A stretch of 64,000 bases of DNA from Winogradskyella pacifica (GTDB lineage Bacteria > Bacteroidota > Bacteroidia > Flavobacteriales > Flavobacteriaceae), in assembly GCF_013403915.1 (NCBI RefSeq), contig NZ_JABFDI010000011.1:1-64000 (forward strand), read 5' to 3'. Below the pieces are notes generated by a model. That model searched no databases. It saw only the letters and a list, made by a program, of their open reading frames with translations, and was not told the origin of the DNA. Positions 34,988 through 43,421 of the stretch are shown here, piece after piece. Position 1 is the first letter of the stretch; each line of letters opens with the position of its first letter. Made by a program: the position numbers and the translations under genes.

Positions 34988-36337
34988 TTATTTCTTATTC
35001 CGCTGATTATAATTTTTATCACCTCTTGTTTTTGGCTTCTTATATTTTGCTGCAATTTTAAATTTGTAAGAACCACCTAAGTTTTCTTTAGAGTTCTTTT
35101 CAGATTTTTCATGAAACGCTGGTCCAGGAGCATCTTCATCACGACGTTTAATTGGGTTGTTTCGCTCACGAATTTGCGGACGCTCTTCTTCGATTAATTC
35201 TGTTGAAATCGTAACGTCTTCGGGAATCTCAAGGGTTTCAATTTTCATCTGCATTAATTCTTCAATGCGTTCTAAGCCTTCTTGCTCGCTTTCAGTAGAA
35301 AATAAAATAGTATGTCCTTCTTTTTCAGCACGACCAGTTCTACCAATTCTGTGCATGTAGTTTTCAGGATAATCGGGGGTGTCAAAATTAATAACATGAG
35401 AAACACCTTCAATATCTAAACCTCTTGCCATAACATCTGTGGCAACTAATAAGCGGTTTTCCCCTTCTCTAAATTGCTCAATACTACGCAACCTGTAATT
35501 TTGCGTTTTATTAGAGTGAATAACACAAGTTTCAGCAGGAAACAATTCTTCCAATTGATCAAAAAGACGATCTGCCATTTTCTTATAAGCCACAAAAATT
35601 AAGACTCTTGAGAATTGGTCTTTATCACGAAGCAAATGTTCTAACAGATTAACTTTAGTATAAAAATTAGGAACATTAAAACGTTCTTGTTTTATGTTTT
35701 CTAAAGGAGTACCAGAAACTGCGATTGATATTTTTGTTGGACTTTTAAAAAAGTCAGTAATTAAATCATCAACATCTTTAGTCATCGTAGCCGAATACAT
35801 AATGTTTTGACGACGCGGAGGTAAAATATCGAAAATATTAAGTAGTTGATGTCTAAAACCTAAGTCTAACATAACATCAACTTCATCAATTACTAATTTT
35901 TGAATGGACTTTAACTGTAAAACACGGCTCACAGCTAAATCATACAGTCGACCAGGAGTAGCAACAATGATGTCTTGACCTTGTGCAACAGCTTGTTTCT
36001 GTGTATTTATATTAGTACCACCGTAAACACCTAAAACACGATTGTTAATGTATTTAGAGAATTTTTCAATTTCACTAACAACTTGAACCACTAATTCACG
36101 TGTTGGTACTAAAATCAAAACTCTCGGATTTTCTTGTTGCGAAAATTTCAAATTTCTTAATATAGGCAACATATAGGCAAGGGTCTTACCAGTACCAGTT
36201 TGTGCAATACCAACGACATCTTTACCGGCAGCTACTACATTAAAAGATTCCGCCTGTATTGGAGTAGGAGTGTCAAATCCTAAATCGTCTAAAGCGTTAT
36301 ATAAAGGTGTATTTAAATTAAGGTCGTTAAAAGTCAC
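34988..36337 (-). CDS. DEAD-box type ATP-dependent RNA helicase with DEVD motif II
   Basis: 449 aa from a GTG start at 36337. Motifs: Q region FDTPTPIQ (21-28), motif I AQTGTGKT (45-52), Ia PTRELVVQV, Ib TPGR, motif II DEVD at 151-154 (instead of DEAD), SAT, IV ILIFVAYK-like, V VATDVMARGLDIEGV and VI HRIGRTGRAE. The C-terminal ~70 residues are a basic, low-complexity RNA-binding tail (KFKIAAKYKKPKTRGDKNYNQR in two parts). RhlE-like helicases act in ribosome assembly, RNA decay and cold adaptation. The motif II change is conservative (Ala to Val). Confidence 0.92.
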   Translation of the reverse strand: MTFNDLNLNTPLYNALDDLGFDTPTPIQAESFNVVAAGKDVVGIAQTGTGKTLAYMLPILRNLKFSQQENPRVLILVPTRELVVQVVSEIEKFSKYINNRVLGVYGGTNINTQKQAVAQGQDIIVATPGRLYDLAVSRVLQLKSIQKLVIDEVDVMLDLGFRHQLLNIFDILPPRRQNIMYSATMTKDVDDLITDFFKSPTKISIAVSGTPLENIKQERFNVPNFYTKVNLLEHLLRDKDQFSRVLIFVAYKKMADRLFDQLEELFPAETCVIHSNKTQNYRLRSIEQFREGENRLLVATDVMARGLDIEGVSHVINFDTPDYPENYMHRIGRTGRAEKEGHTILFSTESEQEGLERIEELMQMKIETLEIPEDVTISTELIEEERPQIRERNNPIKRRDEDAPGPAFHEKSEKNSKENLGGSYKFKIAAKYKKPKTRGDKNYNQRNKK

Positions 36338-36354
36338 GTTTCTGTTTTAAGGTG

Positions 36355-36362
36355 CAAAGATA
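36355..36362 (-). promoter_or_regulatory. -7 promoter element for the RNA helicase gene
   Basis: TATCTTTG on the minus strand matches TAnnTTTG exactly, 17 nt upstream of the GTG start. No TTG is visible at the expected upstream position. The 40-nt spacing from the TraB-like gene suggests that the helicase has its own promoter with a very short leader. Confidence 0.45.
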
Positions 36363-36377
36363 GTTGTTAATAGATAA

Positions 36378-39300
36378 CTATTTAGAGAACTCTAAAAAAT
36401 CTGTAATTAGAGACTCTATTTTAGTCATCCATTCATCATCATATTCATCCCAATAGCTTGAGGAATCATACATTTTGAATTTTGATTCTTGAGATATTTT
36501 TTCAATAGGACCAACGATACCAATATATGAAACGGTTTCACTTGGTTCCTCTTTTATATAGTTAAATTTAACCGCATAAAACGTAGTATTATCTCTATTA
36601 ATTTTTTTTAAAAACCCGATTTCATCCGGATAACCACCATCTTCACCTGCATAATTGTAAAAGGATAGCTCGGCAAACTCCTTTTCTTTAAGGAATTTTT
36701 GATCTATATTCTTTAGTTTGTTGATTTTATGAAAAGCGTCCATGATTTCAAACCTATAATATTTATCTTCTAAATATTGATTTAATAGTTCATCTGAAAT
36801 AGAGTACTCATTAAAAATTCTAGCAGTAATCGCTAATAACCGTAACCATTTGTCATCATCTCTATTTAAAAGGGTTGATGTAACGGTATTACTAATGTTA
36901 TCATCATATTTTACGGTATTTAGACTTTGTAAGTAAGCTACCATTAAATTATAATAGGTGTAATCATAATCCTCGTCGTAATCATCTTCAGGTGGAGCTA
37001 GATTAAAAAACACTTCAGCGTCTATAATTAAATAATCTAGAATCTTATTATAACTTGATTCTACAATGTTATTTGTTTCTAATTCGGAATTATATATATC
37101 ATTAGATAAATAGATAATGTCATTTCTATATTGCGTTACAGACATAAGCGATATTAGTTTATCATAATTTTCTATGGCATAGCTTAATGAGTCGTTAAAA
37201 GGTTGAAATAAACTATAGTCATATGAATCTTCTTTAGTCGGTGGATTTGAAAACAATAAAGTATTGTAAAGCGGTAAGGATTTTTCTGATTTAATAGCTG
37301 GTATAGCAATGAGTATAGCTGTTTTTAATACATCGGAAGTGCTAGATGTATTGTAAAATGATTCTAGAATATCTAAAGAGGATTCATCATTAATTAGACT
37401 GAACTCATATATAATATTAGATTTTATAACATCATCAGTTTCCTCTGAAAAAGAATAATTCAATGCGTCACTTAAAATAGGTAAATCATCTTTGTCAAAT
37501 TCATAATAATCAAATGCTTTTAAAGCTGCGTTATAGACGATTGTATCCTTAGATTTTAAATCTTCAATAATATACTTTGCTTTAGATTCGTAGATGTCAA
37601 TATCTGAAGTTACAGGTTGCACACTTATGGAAGTGAACACTTTATCTACAATACCATTATCTAACTCCTCGTCTGTAACAATGGCTTTAGAAATATGTAG
37701 CCTGTAATTATCATACCAAAATTGATTAACAACTTGGCGATTTGCGTTTTTAAACAATTTATTTCTAACGGAAAACTGAATTAAAGAATCACCGTTTCTA
37801 ACTATAATTTTTTCACTAATGATGCTATCGTTGTACTCCGTTAAGGCATTTTTATAGTCTTCGAGGAGTTTTTTATAACTACTAATTCTAAAATATTTAC
37901 CAATATTATTATAACCATATTGGTAAATGCCTCCGGAATTTGGATTTAGTGAGGTGTAATCGTAAGAATCTAGAACATTAGAATCCGTATAATCCAATGT
38001 GTCAATGACTTCTTTTACATTTTCAAACAGTTTTATTTTGAAATCTTTATTAGGGGATTCATACTCGGTAAGATCAATGTCTTCATGAGGCAGTAAAGTG
38101 AAACTATTAAAAAATTCGTCGTTAACGTTTACTTTTTCTGTTTCATTAAGTTTTTGTTTAAGTAAAAGGTAGGTTCTGTTGCCTCTAAAATAAACACGTA
38201 CAATAGAATGGAATTTATTACTAATATTTATTTCGTATTCACGCCCTTCAATATCATTCAAGTAAATGATTTTTGGTTCTGATAGTAATGTAGCACTTTG
38301 AGTTAAACTGTTTTCTGTTTCTTTAAAAGCTACTTCTGGGTTTTGGAGGAAATAGCCCAAAGGTTGGTCGTTATAGCGAATTAAATAATTGTTTGAATTA
38401 TCAGTGTCAGTGGCGATAAAAAGGTTAAGGAAATAAGGATCACCTTCTGAATCAATAGGATTAGCATGTTCTCTAGAGACATCTTTAGCGTCAACAGGTA
38501 TTTGAATTGAAAAAGCTCCTTTTTTACTTTTAAATTCTCGCCAGCCTGTAGTTTCTGGTTTTAATTCTACTCCTTCAACGGCAATTGAATTAAAGTAACG
38601 CTTAATATAATTTTCATCGATTTGATCTTGTGAAGTTTCAGCTGAGAAATAGTAGAAATGGTTATTTTTTATGATAAATCTTGCTTTTATCATATGGCCA
38701 TCAGGTAATTCAGCGGTAATATCAGAGCCAAACTGATCTGGGTCCGTTAGTTTTTCCTGTTTAATAACGATTCCTTCTCTTTTTTCGATAATATTAGAAA
38801 TCATAGTTTCTAATAAGGTGTCTATCTGAGATTGTGCTAAAGTATAGCCTGCACTAAATCCCATAAAAAGGTAGCTCGTTTCAGTGGGCATATCTCCATA
38901 ACCATAAATTGTAAACTTATCGTAATCTTGCTTAATGTTAGGAGCTTGTGGTAGTTCTAGTTGAAACCCTAAATCATTATCTGTATAGTTATACCAAAAA
39001 CCTTTTGAAGAATCGACTTTATACGTATCGGCCACTCCTGTAAATTTAGCTTCTTCAACACTGACTTTATAGCCTTCTTTTTGTAGCAATTCTATAACAT
39101 TTCCTTTTCCTACTAAATGAGCTGCTCCAACACCCGCAAATAGACTTCCTTTTTTCATGATTTCGATAATGCTAGCACTCATTACCTTATTTCTAGAAAT
39201 CATAGTCGCATCATTAATGTCATACTGATTAACAAAATCTGCAATTTTATCTAAATCACCACTAGCATAAACCTTTGTCATTATTTCCTTGGTTCTAGTA

Positions 39301-39923
39301 ATGCTATCTACATCAACGCTTAAATGGCTTAGAATTTGTTCTGTTTTCTCTTCATCGGAAAGGTTGTCAAAATAATTCATTTGATCTTTTACATTTTCCA
39401 ATCCGGTAATTGTTTTATTCATGGTGCGTGCCTGACCTAAAAGATAAAAATCTACAAAGGTAGATTTGTCATCTTCTTTATCAATATCTGGGATTAGCAT
39501 ACTAACCACACGATCTGGACTCATAATTTCAGAGTCGATTAAAGAGTATTTGTTTATCTCTTCAAACCGTTCTAAAAGACGTTTATAGTCGTCAGGGTTT
39601 AATAAATTTTTATAAAATGCGTTCGCCGTGATGTCATATTCCTTATTGATAATTGCAGTCATTAATGAGTCTGCATTAACTTCTAAAGCAAAATATTCTG
39701 TGTTTTCAATAGCAGGCATCACGGCATCACTAAAGTTAAAAACTCTAGCATCATCAATATGCATGGTTCCAAATATGTAAGAAGGAACATCTGTGTTGCC
39801 ACCTTCAATTTTCCATAACAAACTATAGCTATCGTTGTTTTGAGCAAATGCAAATTGCGATAAAAACGATAAAATTATAAAAAGACGAAATAGGTGATTG
39901 TTTTTTAAGATTTGGTAGCTCAT
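36378..39923 (-). CDS. TraB/GumN-domain protein with very long C-terminal extension
   Basis: 1181 aa, exported (signal peptide ending about residue 27, FAFAQ). Residues ~33-290 form a TraB/GumN domain: FGTMHIDD (51-58), FALEVNADS, and SLFAGVGAAHLVGKGNVIELL near 270, the Tiki-like metallo-fold with its conserved His and Glu residues. After it come at least three similar modules that begin with an aromatic 'F-x-I/L-x-L/I-P' strand (GFQLELPQAP, AFSIQIPVDA, DFKIKLFENV), then a helical HEAT-like region (about 790-1100). Ordinary TraB/GumN proteins are about 300 aa, so most of this protein is extension. It was probably anchored or retained in the periplasm; no lipobox is seen. Confidence 0.85.
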   Translation of the reverse strand: MSYQILKNNHLFRLFIILSFLSQFAFAQNNDSYSLLWKIEGGNTDVPSYIFGTMHIDDARVFNFSDAVMPAIENTEYFALEVNADSLMTAIINKEYDITANAFYKNLLNPDDYKRLLERFEEINKYSLIDSEIMSPDRVVSMLIPDIDKEDDKSTFVDFYLLGQARTMNKTITGLENVKDQMNYFDNLSDEEKTEQILSHLSVDVDSITRTKEIMTKVYASGDLDKIADFVNQYDINDATMISRNKVMSASIIEIMKKGSLFAGVGAAHLVGKGNVIELLQKEGYKVSVEEAKFTGVADTYKVDSSKGFWYNYTDNDLGFQLELPQAPNIKQDYDKFTIYGYGDMPTETSYLFMGFSAGYTLAQSQIDTLLETMISNIIEKREGIVIKQEKLTDPDQFGSDITAELPDGHMIKARFIIKNNHFYYFSAETSQDQIDENYIKRYFNSIAVEGVELKPETTGWREFKSKKGAFSIQIPVDAKDVSREHANPIDSEGDPYFLNLFIATDTDNSNNYLIRYNDQPLGYFLQNPEVAFKETENSLTQSATLLSEPKIIYLNDIEGREYEINISNKFHSIVRVYFRGNRTYLLLKQKLNETEKVNVNDEFFNSFTLLPHEDIDLTEYESPNKDFKIKLFENVKEVIDTLDYTDSNVLDSYDYTSLNPNSGGIYQYGYNNIGKYFRISSYKKLLEDYKNALTEYNDSIISEKIIVRNGDSLIQFSVRNKLFKNANRQVVNQFWYDNYRLHISKAIVTDEELDNGIVDKVFTSISVQPVTSDIDIYESKAKYIIEDLKSKDTIVYNAALKAFDYYEFDKDDLPILSDALNYSFSEETDDVIKSNIIYEFSLINDESSLDILESFYNTSSTSDVLKTAILIAIPAIKSEKSLPLYNTLLFSNPPTKEDSYDYSLFQPFNDSLSYAIENYDKLISLMSVTQYRNDIIYLSNDIYNSELETNNIVESSYNKILDYLIIDAEVFFNLAPPEDDYDEDYDYTYYNLMVAYLQSLNTVKYDDNISNTVTSTLLNRDDDKWLRLLAITARIFNEYSISDELLNQYLEDKYYRFEIMDAFHKINKLKNIDQKFLKEKEFAELSFYNYAGEDGGYPDEIGFLKKINRDNTTFYAVKFNYIKEEPSETVSYIGIVGPIEKISQESKFKMYDSSSYWDEYDDEWMTKIESLITDFLEFSK

Positions 39924-40032
39924 AGGATGGTGTTAACGTTTTGTTAAAGCAAATTAATATACTATTTTAAATAATAGGGCATTTTGCTTCAATAAAATTA
40001 AAACAACAATCTAGATTTTTAATCTAAACAAC

Positions 40033-40923
40033 TTACTGTAAGTGATTTTTGTTTATTTCAATACTGTAGCCCGCATCAAATTTTGAACCAGCCTCCAATG
40101 TTATAATCCCTTCTTTAGTTTTAATATTTTGATCTGTAGTTTCATTATCAGCAAAACCCAACCAAGGCTCAATACAAACATAAGGTGCGTTTGGTTTTGC
40201 CCAAATGCCTAAGTGTTTAAAATCTTCGAAATTTACAGTCAAAACGTTCCCTTTGGTTTTGTGCTTTAAGCTTACTATTCTCGATTTTAAATCTTTAAAA
40301 ATTAAAGCGTCTTCGTTAAATAGATCTGGTTTTAGGTTTATGTTAGTGCCTTCCGTAAATGCGGGTTTGGTTTTATCAGAAATTAATCCCGTATTCATGT
40401 TTAATAGGTGAGACTGACTGTTTTCAGATTGCTCAAATTCTAAAAAGTAATCGGTATAGTTTTCATCTTTCGAAAGCGGACAATTAAAAGCAGGATGACC
40501 TCCTAAAGAAAAATAAAGTGCTTTGTCGTCTAAATTGGTAACCGAATGTTTAATGATTAGGGTGTTTTTTGAAAGTGTATAAGTGATTTCAAATTCAAAC
40601 AAGAAAGGATAATAAGTATATAATTCTTCATTTGAAACTAATGAAAACGTAATGCTAGAATCGCTCTGATGTTTAATCGTGAAATTATCATTATGTCTTG
40701 CAAAACCATGCTTTGGCATAGGATACGTTTTGTCATTGTAGATGTATGTATCATCTTTCATGCAACCGATAATAGGAAATAAGTTTGGCGCGTGACTTCC
40801 CCAAAATTCAGGATTAGCTTGCCACATAAATTCGGTGTTATGCTTTGCTGAAGTGATGTTACATAACTCGGCACCTTTAGGTTTTATATTAATCTGTAAA
40901 AGATCATTCTTTAAACTATACAT
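40033..40923 (-). CDS. Aldose 1-epimerase family protein (LacX-like)
   Basis: I use the ATG at 40923 (MYSLKNDLLQINIKPKGAEL); an in-frame TTG at 40950 would add nine poorly matching residues. The beta-sandwich family signature is spread over GAELCNITSA, WGSHAPNLFPIIGCMKDD, PKHGFARHNDNF (with the catalytic-type His) and FSLGGHPAFNCPL, ending in YVCIEPWLGFADN (Glu near 255). Relatives mutarotate hexoses or hexose-6-phosphates; substrate cannot be read here. About 296 aa, as expected. No signal peptide, so cytoplasmic. Confidence 0.88.
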   Translation of the reverse strand: MYSLKNDLLQINIKPKGAELCNITSAKHNTEFMWQANPEFWGSHAPNLFPIIGCMKDDTYIYNDKTYPMPKHGFARHNDNFTIKHQSDSSITFSLVSNEELYTYYPFLFEFEITYTLSKNTLIIKHSVTNLDDKALYFSLGGHPAFNCPLSKDENYTDYFLEFEQSENSQSHLLNMNTGLISDKTKPAFTEGTNINLKPDLFNEDALIFKDLKSRIVSLKHKTKGNVLTVNFEDFKHLGIWAKPNAPYVCIEPWLGFADNETTDQNIKTKEGIITLEAGSKFDAGYSIEINKNHLQ

Positions 40924-41038
40924 GGATTTTATTTTTTTTGAAATATACAATTCTTATAGAACCCATGAAATTGCTTTGGATTCAAATTTATTTCCTGCCA
41001 AATTTTAATTTAGGTAAATTGCAGCAATTATATTTCTA

Positions 41039-42331
41039 TTGAGAACAACACATAGCCATCAACTTAAAAACAGTGAGACCTTTAAGCAAAATTTATTGCT
41101 TTGGAGTCAGCAATTTGACGATATCGTTTGGTTAGATTCTAATAACCATAAGAATCAGTATAGTAATTACGATGCGGTTTTGGCTGTTGATGCGTTTACA
41201 ACAATACGCACCGATTATTTTGATGCGTTTGAGCGTTTAAAGGAATATCAGACATTAACCAACGATTGGATCTTCGGTTATCTCACCTACGATTTAAAAA
41301 ACACAACAGAGCACCTAAAATCTGAAAATTATGATGGTTTAGGTTTTCCTGATTTGTATTTCTTTCAACCTAAAAAGTTGTTTTTAATTAAAGATAACCA
41401 GGTTGAAATAAAATATCTCAAAATGGTTGATGATGAGATTGAGGATGATTTATTAGAAATCGAAAAATCGAATCATCTAACCATCGAAAAATCGAACCAT
41501 CCCATCAAAATAAAACTAAGAATCCACAAAGACTCTTATTTTGAAAAAGCAACTAAAATGCTGGGTCATATTCAACGCGGTGATATTTATGAAGCTAATT
41601 TTTGCCAAGAGTTTTATGCAGAAGACAGCGAAATAAATCCATTCGAAACTTTTAATAAACTGAATGCTATTTCAAAGCCACCTTTTGCCAGTTTTTTAAA
41701 ATTTGAAGATAAATATATGATGTCTGCATCGCCAGAGCGTTATATTAAAAAGAATGGAACAACCATTATTTCGCAACCCATTAAAGGGACAGCCAAACGT
41801 TCAAACAGTACAGTTGAAGACTTAAAGCTCGCCGAAGATTTATCAAAAGACCCAAAAGAACGAAGTGAGAATATAATGATTGTCGATTTGGTTCGTAATG
41901 ATTTATCGCACACCGCTATAAAAGGCAGTGTAGAGGTGAAGGAGCTTTGTAGAGTGCATTCGTTTTTACAAGTGCATCAAATGATTTCAACAGTGCAATC
42001 TAAAGTAGAACCAGAAACAAATGCTGTAGACATCATAAGGTCCACATTTCCGATGGGAAGCATGACAGGTGTTCCAAAAATTTCAGCCATGAAAATTATT
42101 GAAAACCTCGAAGAAACAAAACGTGGTTTATATTCTGGTTCAGTGGGTTATTTCACACCAAAAGGAAATTTCGATTTTAACGTCATTATTAGAAGTATCC
42201 TTTATAATGAAACCAAAAAATACATTTCTTATTCGGTTGGAGGTGCCATCACAGCAAAAAGTGATCCTCTCAAGGAATATGAAGAATGCTTAATTAAAGC
42301 AAAAGCCATGCGCGAATCTTTAGAAGGATAG
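41039..42331 (+). CDS. pabB: Aminodeoxychorismate synthase component I (PabB-like)
   Basis: 430 aa with a TTG start at 41039 (MRTTHSHQLKNSE); no ATG is available nearby. The chorismate-utilising core is typical: HIQRGDIYEANFCQEFYAED, PPFASFLKF, ASPERYIKK, PIKGTAKRSNS, ERSENIMIVDLVRNDLS, FPMGSMTGVPKISAMKIIE and RGLYSGSVGYF. It makes 4-amino-4-deoxychorismate for folate. The short form lacking a long N-terminal domain and the PIKGTAKR lysine favour PabB over TrpE. Between the two halves there is an in-frame 24-bp tandem duplication (residues about 140-157, EIEKSNHLTIEKSNHP). Confidence 0.88.
   Translation: MRTTHSHQLKNSETFKQNLLLWSQQFDDIVWLDSNNHKNQYSNYDAVLAVDAFTTIRTDYFDAFERLKEYQTLTNDWIFGYLTYDLKNTTEHLKSENYDGLGFPDLYFFQPKKLFLIKDNQVEIKYLKMVDDEIEDDLLEIEKSNHLTIEKSNHPIKIKLRIHKDSYFEKATKMLGHIQRGDIYEANFCQEFYAEDSEINPFETFNKLNAISKPPFASFLKFEDKYMMSASPERYIKKNGTTIISQPIKGTAKRSNSTVEDLKLAEDLSKDPKERSENIMIVDLVRNDLSHTAIKGSVEVKELCRVHSFLQVHQMISTVQSKVEPETNAVDIIRSTFPMGSMTGVPKISAMKIIENLEETKRGLYSGSVGYFTPKGNFDFNVIIRSILYNETKKYISYSVGGAITAKSDPLKEYEECLIKAKAMRESLEG
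41460..41507 (+). repeat. 24-bp tandem duplication inside pabB
   Basis: Two copies of a unit beginning ATCGAAAAATCGAA at about 41460 and 41484, differing at a few positions. It keeps the frame and adds eight residues in a linker between the N-terminal and catalytic parts. Confidence 0.7.
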
Positions 42332-42357
42332 TTTTTTTAGTTGCAATTGCTATAAGC

Positions 42358-42382
42358 ACTTCGACTGCGCTCAGCGTGACAT
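42358..42382 (-). repeat. Dispersed ~24-nt element, copy 2 (minus orientation)
   Basis: Reads ATGTCACGCTGAGCGCAG then TCGAAGT on the minus strand. It lies 27 nt downstream of the pabB stop. Confidence 0.8.
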
Positions 42383-42512
42383 CTAGTTTCAATTTGTGCT
42401 TTTTCTTACAGATTTAAAAATAAAATAAAATATCATTTCATCATCTAGAAAAATCGCTATGCACATCTTCGTGCCTTCTTCGTGCAACTCTGAATAATAG
42501 TTTATTTACCCT

Positions 42513-42547
42513 AACAACTAACAACTAACAACCAACAACCAACAACC
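42513..42547 (+). repeat. Heptad array (AACAACT/C x5)
   Basis: AACAACT, AACAACT, AACAACC, AACAACC, AACAACC: five perfect-length heptamers ending 1 nt before the stop codon of the minus-strand gene at 42549. Confidence 0.85.
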
Positions 42548-42548
42548 A

Positions 42549-43238
42549 TCACTCAATATGCCGTCTAAAAGTGCGCTTAACTTTATCGAAAATCGCTTCA
42601 ACCCGCTTCTGTTCAATCTTTTTAATCTTAGCAATAGATTCAAAATCGAGTTTACCTATAATGTATAAATCCACAATATTAGAGACATTAAACGGTAGCC
42701 AGTTGTAAAGTTGTCCAAACACTCTCGGAGACTTAGATATAGATAAATCCTTAATATCAAAGGCTTTTAAAATGGAAGTTTCTTTATCTGAATATAAATG
42801 CAACGAATTCTCTTCATCCTGATGGTAAGATATATCGTTCAACTCTGTGTTTAGTATAAAATCAAAATCACCGTCAATCGTATAATCTTCATTTAGTTTA
42901 GATAATTCTTTCTTAAGAATGTCATCTGTGCTTATGGTGTTCTTATGAAATGCTTCATTTTTAAATAACACATTCATATAATTATCTACAATTCTAAATA
43001 ATTCTAATCGTATAGCCATAGCATCGGCATCCACATCAAAACCATCACTATATAAAACGATGATACTTTCGTCAATGATTCCGTTAGATGAAAACATGTT
43101 TTTTGGTAAGATGCCAGTTGTTTCAGCGATATAAATTCTATGTTTTACATATGGATGTAAATGTGGTAAAGCCGAAAGCACCTTTTTGTCAAAGGCAGTT
43201 CGTGCAGATGTTGTTGTAGATTCCTCTGATACGTTCAT
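42549..43238 (-). CDS. Uncharacterised protein with possible C-terminal helix-turn-helix
   Basis: 229 aa, acidic and soluble. The N-terminal part (FDKKVLSALPHLHPYVKHRIYIAETTG) and the middle are helical without motifs that I recognise. The last ~50 residues (WLPFNVSNIVDLYIIGKLD, FESIAKIKKIEQKRVEAIFD, KVKRTFRRHIE) have the shape of a sigma-70 region-4-like HTH: an initiating LP, a buried helix, FESIA followed by a recognition-type helix and a basic end. This is inference. An inverted repeat AAATGAC/GTCATTT lies 40 nt upstream of its start. It could be an unusual sigma-like or regulatory protein. Confidence 0.6.
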   Translation of the reverse strand: MNVSEESTTTSARTAFDKKVLSALPHLHPYVKHRIYIAETTGILPKNMFSSNGIIDESIIVLYSDGFDVDADAMAIRLELFRIVDNYMNVLFKNEAFHKNTISTDDILKKELSKLNEDYTIDGDFDFILNTELNDISYHQDEENSLHLYSDKETSILKAFDIKDLSISKSPRVFGQLYNWLPFNVSNIVDLYIIGKLDFESIAKIKKIEQKRVEAIFDKVKRTFRRHIE

Positions 43239-43278
43239 AACCTAATAATTTTAAATTCCCTTAAAGTTAATTAAAAGG

Positions 43279-43307
43279 AAATGACTTGTATATGATAATT
43301 GTCATTT
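43279..43307. promoter_or_regulatory. Inverted repeat AAATGAC-N15-GTCATTT in a divergent promoter region
   Basis: Perfect 7-bp arms at 43279-43285 and 43301-43307, between the divergent HTH-like gene and tilS. An inner partly overlapping dyad (ATGATAATTGTCAT, 43292-43305) strengthens the operator-like look. Confidence 0.45.
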
Positions 43308-43409
43308 TAACATCCGTTTAAATATGTAGATTATCATTAAGGCAATATCGCTTTCTGAATCTTCCTACAACAACATTAAAGAGTCGGTTTTAGAAACCAT
43401 AAATTTCAA

Positions 43410-43417
43410 TACCTTTG
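43410..43417 (+). promoter_or_regulatory. TAnnTTTG element directly in front of tilS
   Basis: TACCTTTG at 43410-43417 lies only 4 nt before the GTG start of tilS. If used, transcription would begin at or next to the start codon, giving a leaderless mRNA. The upstream block at 43386-43391 (GGTTTT) is only a weak match to TTTG. Confidence 0.45.
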
Positions 43418-43421
43418 AAAT

